From the NCBI GenBank assembly GCA_022071975.1, contig JAJVIO010000001.1, positions 23,844 to 80,682 of the forward strand: a stretch of DNA of 56,839 nt. Direction: 5' to 3'. The stretch is from Planctomycetota bacterium (lineage in GTDB: Bacteria; Planctomycetota; UBA8742; UBA2392). The translations under genes were made by a program, and so were the position numbers. The notes under the pieces were generated by a model. It was not told the origin of the DNA. It did not search any database and worked only from the letters and a program-made list of their open reading frames with translations. Positions 50,648-56,839 of this stretch are shown here, piece after piece (positions within the stretch are counted from its first letter, which is position 1; every line of letters starts with the position of its first letter).

Positions 50648-51781
50648 CTAAACCTCCGGCGCCAGCTCGACCATGGCCGCGCGCCCGCGCGAAACGTAGC
50701 GCCAGCTGGTGACCCAGCGGCGGTCGGCGGGCAGGCCCCCGTGCGGCAGCGAGTACTCCACGTGCCGCTCGATAAGCTCGGCGGCGTAGCGCGGCGCGGG
50801 CGGGCTGACATGGCGGCCGTCGCCGACCGCGCTGCCCTGTTGAATGATCTCGGTCTGCGGAGTTCCGACCTGCTGGCGGTAGGCGGGCAGCGCGGTGTCG
50901 AGCAGCGGGTGGTCGATCACGCGCCGCGTGGTGGTGAATGAAAGCGTTTCGGTGAGCGCCAGGCTGCCGGCTTCTTCCAGCAGCTCGATGAACTCGAAAT
51001 CGACTCGCCGCGTGAACGGGTTCGCCGCAATGCGCGTCGTGACCAGCCGCTCACCGGCCGGGCGCAGCTCCAGAGCACGAGCCCGCGCCGAGGCGCCCAC
51101 GAAGAAGCCGCTCAACGCCCGCAGCGCGCGGCCTTCGGCATCCGTGAACTCGCTGATGACGTAGTGGCCGTCGTCCACGCCGCCCGGCAGCGGCGTGAAC
51201 ACTTGCTCGTCTTCCACCTCGTACTCCAGCGCGGGAACTGCAGTGTCGCGCGTGACCACCGTGCGTACGCGCCGCCGGCCGGCCGCCAGCACGGGGAGCA
51301 GGAGCACTTCGTGGTCGGCTGGGTTCTCGTTGCGGCGCAGGATTGCCGTGCCCCGCCTAACAAGCCTGGCGGGCTGGCCGGCAATCGTCGCCTCGCGCAC
51401 CGTGAGTTGGTGCGACTGCACGGCGTCGGCGGCATCCTGCAGCGTGGCGCGGAACTCCAGCGTCACACCGCGCCGGTTATGGGCCTGGCCGGGCACGCGC
51501 TCACGCTCGGTGACCGCGTGCAGCGTCGGCCCAAGCCGGCAGTCGGCGACGGCCAGCACGCGCACGTCCGCGCCGTCGGATTGCAGCTTCAGCTCGCCGC
51601 TGCTGCCCTGGGCGTCTCGCAGGGCCTGCAAGGCGGCTTCCAGGCCGGCCGGCGTGGCGGCCTCGACGTCCAGCTCAATCAGCCAGCGCTCGGTTACTTC
51701 TGCTGATTTGCCCGTGCGGCACAGGTCCAGGCTGGCGGCGGCGCCGAGTGCCGTGCCGTTGAAATGCAGTGTGAGGGTCAT
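50648..51781 (-). CDS. phage structural protein, unknown role
   Basis: 377 aa, immediately adjacent to the tail hub gene. Two homologous-looking beta-rich halves, no recognised domain, no cysteine motif. Position suggests a tail or baseplate component. Confidence 0.6.
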   Translation of the reverse strand: MTLTLHFNGTALGAAASLDLCRTGKSAEVTERWLIELDVEAATPAGLEAALQALRDAQGSSGELKLQSDGADVRVLAVADCRLGPTLHAVTERERVPGQAHNRRGVTLEFRATLQDAADAVQSHQLTVREATIAGQPARLVRRGTAILRRNENPADHEVLLLPVLAAGRRRVRTVVTRDTAVPALEYEVEDEQVFTPLPGGVDDGHYVISEFTDAEGRALRALSGFFVGASARARALELRPAGERLVTTRIAANPFTRRVDFEFIELLEEAGSLALTETLSFTTTRRVIDHPLLDTALPAYRQQVGTPQTEIIQQGSAVGDGRHVSPPAPRYAAELIERHVEYSLPHGGLPADRRWVTSWRYVSRGRAAMVELAPEV

Positions 51782-51783
51782 GG

Positions 51784-53094
51784 CTACTCCGCCAGGGTGT
51801 CCGAAATGGTGGGTGTGCCCGACGACGGCAGCGCGATGCCCAGGCGCGCGCGCGCGAACACCTGGAATGCGCCGGCCTCGTCACTGGTGCTGTCCAGCGT
51901 GAAGCGGTCGGCCACGGGCGCGGCCTGCGGGGCCGTCGCGCCCTCGAAGATCGCCAGCCGCAGGCCCGCGTGGGGAACTTCCGTGGCGGGCGCCAGTGAC
52001 ACGCCGTCGAGATAGACCGCGCCGTTGAAGGTCGCCGAGCAACGGATGCGTACTTTCACCTTGTTGGGGAAGCTGCCGCGCGGCAGGTACTGCAGGCCGC
52101 CGAGGTGCAGCCACTGGCCCGTGGGTGTTGACCCGTCAACAGTCAGCGTCAGCGCCGACGCCGCGCCGTCGATCAGCAGGTCCAGCTTCACGTCGCCGGC
52201 GCTGCAGCTGCCGACGTACACCCAGGCGCCCAGGGCCCAGAAACGGCCGGATTCCAGCGGCGGGTCGCGCTCGGCCAGGTCCTGCTGCAGCTCGCCGGCG
52301 GTGGCTCCGTTGCCTGCGATCTTGAGCGAGCCGCCGCCGAACAGCTTTGTGACCGTGTCGCGGCTGAACACGCTGCCGCCGCTGATTACGTCCCAGTGGT
52401 CCAGCACATCCGCGGTTTCATCCTCGAAAGCGCTGTCCGTCACCACGTTGCGCGCGTCCGTGACGGCCCCGTAAGTCACGGGAATCACGCGGGTGCTGAC
52501 CGGCCCGCCGATCTCCGGCCGAATGCGGAACTCTTCCTGCCCCACGGACACGCGGTGGCGCGGGTTGTCGCGCACGCACTCGATGGCGATGCGCTGGTTC
52601 AGGATGCGCTCGTCATCGACCAGGCTCTCGGCGGCGTCCACGGTCTGCTTGCTGGCGTAGCAGGCCGCGTCGCCGACGTTGGCGGCGTCGGCGCTGATGG
52701 CGCCCAAACTGACGGCGTTGGCGGCCACGCTCTCAGCGTCGGCCAACATGGCGCGCTGCAGCTCGCGCAGCAGTTCGGCACGGGACGCGCCTTCGGCGTC
52801 CAACTCGGAGGCCAGGGCGTCGCGGATCCAGGCGTCCAGGGACTGCTGCAGCAGCGCGCCCCAGCCTCGGGCTACGCGGGCGGCGTCGGCCAGCAGGCCC
52901 ACGGCGTCGAGGCGGTCGCGCTCGGCGGGCGCGTCATTGAGCACATCAACGAACTCTTCGCGCAGCTTGTCGAGGCTGCGGAACGTTTCGCCGCCGCTGC
53001 TGAAGCTCAGGTTGCGCTCGGCCAGGTTGTCGAGCTGCGTGAAGGCGCGGGCGTACTGGCCCAGCACCTGGAAGATCGTTGTGTAGTTCGGCAT
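51784..53094 (-). CDS. phage structural protein with jelly-roll C-domain
   Basis: 436 aa. Helical N-terminal 170 residues (tail or neck type), then a beta-sandwich that resembles carbohydrate-binding modules (F-G-G-G-S-L-K-I-A-G-N-G and L-D-G-V-S-L-A-P). Such domains in tail proteins often bind host glycans. Two bases separate it from the next gene. Confidence 0.6.
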   Translation of the reverse strand: MPNYTTIFQVLGQYARAFTQLDNLAERNLSFSSGGETFRSLDKLREEFVDVLNDAPAERDRLDAVGLLADAARVARGWGALLQQSLDAWIRDALASELDAEGASRAELLRELQRAMLADAESVAANAVSLGAISADAANVGDAACYASKQTVDAAESLVDDERILNQRIAIECVRDNPRHRVSVGQEEFRIRPEIGGPVSTRVIPVTYGAVTDARNVVTDSAFEDETADVLDHWDVISGGSVFSRDTVTKLFGGGSLKIAGNGATAGELQQDLAERDPPLESGRFWALGAWVYVGSCSAGDVKLDLLIDGAASALTLTVDGSTPTGQWLHLGGLQYLPRGSFPNKVKVRIRCSATFNGAVYLDGVSLAPATEVPHAGLRLAIFEGATAPQAAPVADRFTLDSTSDEAGAFQVFARARLGIALPSSGTPTISDTLAE

Positions 53095-53100
53095 GGGAAC

Positions 53101-53763
53101 CTAGCTGCGCAGAATCTGCGCGGTGAAGGGTTGGACCACCTGCCCGGCCACTGACAGGCGCACGCGCGGGAGTGACAGCCGCGCTTCGCGGCGCCAGCGC
53201 GCGGCCAGGTACGCCGAAGGGTCGTCGGCGCGACTGCTGAGGTGGTCATAGAGGAAGAAAAGGGCGTAGCGCGCAGTGGCGTCGGCCAGGGGCTGCAGGC
53301 TGTCGGCGCGCCAGCCTTGCGGGAAGCGCGCGTTCAGCAGGGCGTCCAGCACGCGCTTGGCGCGGGCCAGTGGGTCGGAGAATCCGGGGCGGTTCGCGAA
53401 CTGGCCACCGGCCAGGAAACCGCTGATGCCCTTGTGCAGCGAAAGCAGGTCGTCGTCATCGGCGTAGAAGGCGTCGATCACGGCCTCGAAGGGCGTCGCG
53501 TCCGTGATGCGCACGCTGCCGCTGAGGCCGCTGGCGTTCTGGGCCGCGAGGTCCACATCGCCGGTGGCGGCATCAAGCGTGCCCTGGGCCATCAGGGCTG
53601 TACGCGCGGTGTCGTTGAACAGGCTGACGGTGAAGTTGCCGCCGGCTTCGGCGACTCTCGTGTACAGGCGCCCGTGGTCGGTGTTGGCGCGGCCGGCGCC
53701 GTCCAGCACCCAGCGCGAGAACACGCCGTGCGGGTCGTCATGTGTGGTTACGTATTCGAGCAT
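53101..53763 (-). CDS. phage neck/connector-like protein
   Basis: 220 aa, no recognised family. Beta-rich N-terminus, helical C-terminus; lies between the capsid and tail genes where head-tail connectors are usual. Confidence 0.5.
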   Translation of the reverse strand: MLEYVTTHDDPHGVFSRWVLDGAGRANTDHGRLYTRVAEAGGNFTVSLFNDTARTALMAQGTLDAATGDVDLAAQNASGLSGSVRITDATPFEAVIDAFYADDDDLLSLHKGISGFLAGGQFANRPGFSDPLARAKRVLDALLNARFPQGWRADSLQPLADATARYALFFLYDHLSSRADDPSAYLAARWRREARLSLPRVRLSVAGQVVQPFTAQILRS

Positions 53764-53831
53764 GGTTCACTTTAGGGGAGGCGCCGGGGCGGACAGGCCT
53801 GCCCGCCCCGGCCGGGGACATCCTGTTCGGC

Positions 53832-54968
53832 CTAGCTGGTCGCCAGGTTGGTGATGACGCCATGGCCGCCGTCACCGCCGTTCAGGATTTCGAGGGTGTA
53901 CTCGCCGATCAGCTGCGCCTTGCGGAAGTCACCGCTTTCAGCCAGGGGCTTCACGAAGAAGCTGCGGCCCTGCAGGGGCATGACCTGCAGCTTGTCGAGG
54001 TCCAGCAGCAGGATCTTGTCCGCGGGCACCCAGCGGCTCAGGATCACGCGCTGCACGCCGAAGTCGGACTCGTAGACGTCCACCACGTTGCGCAGAGCCG
54101 CGCTTTCCGGCTCGTAACGCCGGCTGCTCTGGATGAAGCTGCTGATCTTGCGCTTCTGGAAGCCGTTGCAGACGATGGCCGTGGGGCGCCCGCCCTTCTC
54201 CCACACGTTGCGCAGGCTGGCATTCAGCAGCGCTTCATCGAGCGCCGCCGCGCCGGCATCGTCCACGCTGCCGGTGATGAACTGCAGCAGCCCGCCCATG
54301 GTGCGGCGCACGCTGGCGCTGCCCTGCGGGCTGGAAGCCGCCTTGTAGCCGCAGATCACCGTCTGCTCGAGGCTGCGCATCAGCTCGCGCAGGCGCTGGA
54401 TCACCTGGTAGTCGAACTCGCGCTCCACGGCGTGCAGGCCGACGGCGTCCATGCTGCCGCTGATCGTCACGGTCTCGGTGAAGATCTGGCTGAAGTTTTC
54501 CTTCCGCACGCGGGCGCGGTAGTTGGCGGTCGCGGCGTCTTCGCCTTCCAGTGCCGCGTGGCCGATCACGTTGACCCTGGCGTTGTCCGAAACGCTGGCT
54601 GCCGCGCTGCCGCCGTAGCCGCGTGTGACGGTGAGGGTGTTGGTGCTGATGCCCGTGACCTGCAGGACCTCGTCGCTGCCCTCGGGGCGGATGATGTCGC
54701 CGACGCGGAACACGGAGCCGTCGTCAACGACCCAGCTGGTGGCAACGTCGTCGTAGCCGCCGATGTTGTTGATGGCGCTGAAGCTGGGGTTCAGCTGGTC
54801 TTCGAACCACTCGTGGCGCGTCGACTTCGCGCTGTAGCGCGGGCTGCCGATGGCATCCAGCAGCGGGGTGTCGAAGGGCGAGATCAGGCCGACGAGGTCG
54901 CTGACGTCATCGACCAGCTCGGGCAGGCTGGCGCCCGCGTCGTAGGTTGCTTTTCCGGTGAAACTCAT
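53832..54968 (-). CDS. major capsid protein, SU10/DUF5309 type
   Basis: 378 aa. The N-terminal D-L-V-G-L-I-S-P-F-D-T-P-L-L-D-A-I-G and later R-G-Y-G-G-S, G-L-H-A-V-E-R-E-F-D-Y-Q and A-I-V-C-N-G-F-Q-K-R-K-I match the DUF5309 family of HK97-fold capsid proteins found in SU10-like phages. AAGGAG stands eight bases before the ATG. Follows the scaffold-like gene. Confidence 0.85.
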   Translation of the reverse strand: MSFTGKATYDAGASLPELVDDVSDLVGLISPFDTPLLDAIGSPRYSAKSTRHEWFEDQLNPSFSAINNIGGYDDVATSWVVDDGSVFRVGDIIRPEGSDEVLQVTGISTNTLTVTRGYGGSAAASVSDNARVNVIGHAALEGEDAATANYRARVRKENFSQIFTETVTISGSMDAVGLHAVEREFDYQVIQRLRELMRSLEQTVICGYKAASSPQGSASVRRTMGGLLQFITGSVDDAGAAALDEALLNASLRNVWEKGGRPTAIVCNGFQKRKISSFIQSSRRYEPESAALRNVVDVYESDFGVQRVILSRWVPADKILLLDLDKLQVMPLQGRSFFVKPLAESGDFRKAQLIGEYTLEILNGGDGGHGVITNLATS

Positions 54969-55017
54969 GGGGTTTGCTCCTTGTGGGGTGGGTGGAATGT
55001 ACTGGCTCGTGGAGGTC

Positions 55018-55048
55018 CGACTTCGCCAAGGCTTCGTCGGACAAGAGA
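55018..55048. repeat. REP-like hairpin downstream of the scaffold gene
   Basis: TCCGACTTCGCCAAGG and CTTCGTCGGA form a hairpin with the CGCCAAGGC core shared with 26489 and the IS200 ends. A further CAAGAGATCAG/CTGATCTCTTG inverted repeat follows to 55077. Confidence 0.7.
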
Positions 55049-55465
55049 TCAGCGCCTGCGGCGTCTGATCTCTTGTACTTGACGTGTCAAGCTTCCGTGC
55101 CGCAGCTGCGCGAGGGCCGGCGCGGGCTCGAACAACTTCTGGTTGGCGGGCGAGGCCGGGGAACGGGCGAACAGGTAAGGGCGGGAGGACTTCAGGGAGC
55201 TGAACACGTCCTCGAGTGCCTGTGCGGTGTCCCCGGCCTCGCGCAGCCGGTTGACGACGTCCTCGAGCTTGAGGGCGTCGCCGGGGTAGAGCAGGCCTTC
55301 GCGCGGGGCGCGGTCATAGAAGGCGCGCTCGATGCGGGCCTGCTCGAGGGTCGCGGCGTGCTCGTGCTCGAGGCGCGCGACCTGCTCAATGGCGGTGGTG
55401 AGTTCGTCCGTCGGCTCCGGCAGCAATGCCTTGAGCTGGTCGGTGATGGATGGGGGCTTGTTCAT
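55049..55465 (-). CDS. phage scaffold-like protein
   Basis: 138 aa, acidic and helical, ending in a basic R-R-R-R-R tail. Between portal and capsid genes, where scaffolds are expected. Its ATG overlaps the portal stop codon (ATGA). The 3' end lies inside the repeat at 55018-55077. Confidence 0.55.
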   Translation of the reverse strand: MNKPPSITDQLKALLPEPTDELTTAIEQVARLEHEHAATLEQARIERAFYDRAPREGLLYPGDALKLEDVVNRLREAGDTAQALEDVFSSLKSSRPYLFARSPASPANQKLFEPAPALAQLRHGSLTRQVQEIRRRRR

Positions 55466-56823
55466 GACTGTGTCCTCGGGTTGTTGCTTTGGTTGCTCAG
55501 CCAGGCCTGGCGGGCGGCCTCGAGTGTCGGCCAGGCGTCGGGGTCGTCGCGACGCATGATTTCCCACGGCGTGGTCATGCCCTGTTTCAACCGCCAGTCG
55601 TCCACCTGCATGCGCTCAGCGGCGCTTTGCTCCAGTTGCGGCTCGGGGTAGTTGACGTGCAGCCGGGCATCACCGTGCAGGCCTTCGTGCTCGCGCAGCA
55701 CGGCCAGCGTCACGTAGATCAGCTGCTGCTCGAACGCGCGGAACACCTGCTGGCGCTCGACGCGGTCTTCCAGCACCGGCGTCTGCTGCGCCAGCACGCT
55801 GACGCCGCTGACGTTGGCGCCCACGTTGACGCTCAGTACGCTCTCGGGAATGCGCTGGGTGCGCAGCAGGGTCTGCAACAGGAACTCGAGGTCGGCGATC
55901 AGCTCGCTGATCGGCGCGTTGGGCGACTTGAAGTTCACGCCGAAGGGCTCGTTGCCGCTGACGTTGAAGCTGATCGCGCGCGCCGGCCCGATCGCGATGG
56001 GCTGGGCCGGGTCAGGGTTCACGATCTCCATCACGCCGAAGCCCTGCATGACCACGGTGTGCGCGAGCTCGGACAGCTTGGCGTTGAACTCGGCGTTGGC
56101 CAGCGCCACCGCGCGCCCGCGGCCCTCGGTCCAGAAGCCGTCCACGGGCAGGCGGTCGTGCACGAAGGCGAACGGCACGCGCCCCAGCCCGTGCTCTTGC
56201 TCTGTCAAGACTCGACCGCCGGCGACGGTGGCGACACTTTCGGAGGACCACACGTGTGCAAGGGAGCCGTCGCCGGCGGCGAATGCGATCACCGCGGCCG
56301 GGGTGTCCGGGCGGTTGAAGTCGGGGATCACGGCCAGGCGGTGCGCGGGCCAGGGCCACCAGCAGATTTCGCCGTGCTCATAGCTGACGCGCACGGCCGA
56401 CACGCCCTGCAGGCGGGTGAAACGGTCGAGGTTGAGCAGCAGCAGGTCCGGGGAGTTGCGGTCCCAGACGCGCTGGATACGCTCGCGCACGCGCTGGTCG
56501 GCCTCGAGGCTGCGTTCCACGGGGCGGCGGTAAAGTTGGCTGAGCACGTCGATCACCACGCGGGTGATGTTCAGGAACTGCTTGTGGGGGCGGCGCAGGA
56601 ATTCACCGGCCGATTCGCCGGGCAGGCGCGGGATGTGCCGCAGCTGGTCGCCGCGGTACATGTCCCAGGTGAAGCGGCACTGCTCGCGGAATGCGTCGTC
56701 GCCCTCGGCAGTGTAGAGTGCGAACAGCTCTTCGGGCGTGGCCGCCGCCGGGCGCGGTTTGCGCAACAGCGGCGCGGTGTGCTCGAGGGCGACTGACAAC
56801 GCTTGGGTGAACGGGTCCGGCAT
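55462..56823 (-). CDS. phage portal protein (SPP1 gp6-like)
   Basis: 453 aa. Typical portal features: helical N-terminus with F-L-N-I-T-R-V-V-I-D-V-L-S-Q-L-Y-R-R-P, a beta wing with Y-E-H-G-E-I-C-W-W-P-W, L-A-H-T-V-V-M-Q-G-F-G and the helix E-F-L-L-Q-T-L-L-R-T-Q-R-I-P-E-S. Forms the dodecameric DNA channel at one capsid vertex. GGAGC precedes the ATG; the gene ends 16 bases from the window edge. Confidence 0.85.
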   Translation of the reverse strand: MPDPFTQALSVALEHTAPLLRKPRPAAATPEELFALYTAEGDDAFREQCRFTWDMYRGDQLRHIPRLPGESAGEFLRRPHKQFLNITRVVIDVLSQLYRRPVERSLEADQRVRERIQRVWDRNSPDLLLLNLDRFTRLQGVSAVRVSYEHGEICWWPWPAHRLAVIPDFNRPDTPAAVIAFAAGDGSLAHVWSSESVATVAGGRVLTEQEHGLGRVPFAFVHDRLPVDGFWTEGRGRAVALANAEFNAKLSELAHTVVMQGFGVMEIVNPDPAQPIAIGPARAISFNVSGNEPFGVNFKSPNAPISELIADLEFLLQTLLRTQRIPESVLSVNVGANVSGVSVLAQQTPVLEDRVERQQVFRAFEQQLIYVTLAVLREHEGLHGDARLHVNYPEPQLEQSAAERMQVDDWRLKQGMTTPWEIMRRDDPDAWPTLEAARQAWLSNQSNNPRTQS

Positions 56824-56839
56824 CGGCTTGCTCCGCGGG

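Larger units (their letters stand above)
46386..56839 (-). mobile_element. prophage structural and lysis region (incomplete)
   Basis: A run of nine tightly packed minus-strand genes: portal, scaffold-like, major capsid, four tail or connector proteins, holin-like and u-spanin-like. The terminase, replication and integration genes would lie beyond 56839. No att repeat or integrase was found at the 46.3-kb end. Confidence 0.85.

Overview
The window looks like a GC-rich chromosomal contig from an uncultured bacterium, most plausibly Planctomycetota or a relative in the PVC group. The hints are a lipoprotein with a planctomycete-type CxxCH haem domain, an ECF sigma factor fused through a membrane helix to a terpenoid-cyclase-like toroid, anchored carboxypeptidase-regulatory/PDZ proteins, many REP-like palindromes, and many genes whose TANNNT -10 box lies 6-7 nt before the start codon (leaderless transcription). 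This assignment is inference; there is no rRNA or other universal marker here.

Layout. 1-9.9 kb: DUF302 fragment, M55 D-aminopeptidase, haem lipoprotein, KAP NTPase, hotdog dehydratase, GT2-DUF2062 glycosyltransferase, DUF1801 protein, mog, then an inserted block (TPR protein plus an unknown gene) closed by a broken second copy of the mog 3' end, and a normal tRNA-Thr(CGT). 10-24 kb: ECF sigma-toroid fusion, PhnZ-like HD protein, large secreted lipoprotein, a histidine kinase/response regulator pair, two tandem anchored PDZ proteins and a quinone-oxidoreductase-like MDR. 24.2-34 kb: an RNA-repair island with rtcA (RNA cyclase), rtcB (RNA ligase), rsr (Ro60), three tandem Y-RNA-like ncRNAs and an array of sixteen tRNA genes interrupted by an HNH nuclease gene; a second TPR protein lies among them. 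34-46 kb: class II ribonucleotide reductase with an intein and a promoter region carrying an NrdR box, tetrahaem cytochrome, an IS200/RAYT element with perfect 61-bp inverted ends, lipoproteins, a thioredoxin-fold protein and a periplasmic protein. 46.4-56.8 kb: the structural and lysis part of a prophage (portal, SU10/DUF5309-type capsid, tail proteins, holin-like, u-spanin-like), cut by the window end.

The main discovery candidate is the RNA-repair island. In six of the sixteen array tRNAs (His, Gly, Ala, Arg-CCG, Thr, Gln) the almost universal G19:C56 elbow pair is replaced by another Watson-Crick pair (A:U twice, C:G three times, U:A once), with both partners changed each time. One tRNA-Ala has C33, two tRNAs have compressed D-arms, and the array tRNA-Thr(CGT) duplicates the anticodon of the normal tRNA-Thr gene. 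The array has its own TTGACA promoter overlapping one of two TTGACGYGTCAA palindromes spaced 20 bp. Beside rsr, three ncRNAs share a lower stem and internal loops with covarying helices, and two of them carry a permuted tRNA-like module (T-arm, then acceptor, then D-arm), as in bacterial YrlA RNAs. Together this suggests a Ro/Y RNA/RtcBA repair system coupled to a dedicated set of elbow-altered tRNAs, either decoys for tRNA-cleaving toxins or a repair- or stress-specific tRNA pool.
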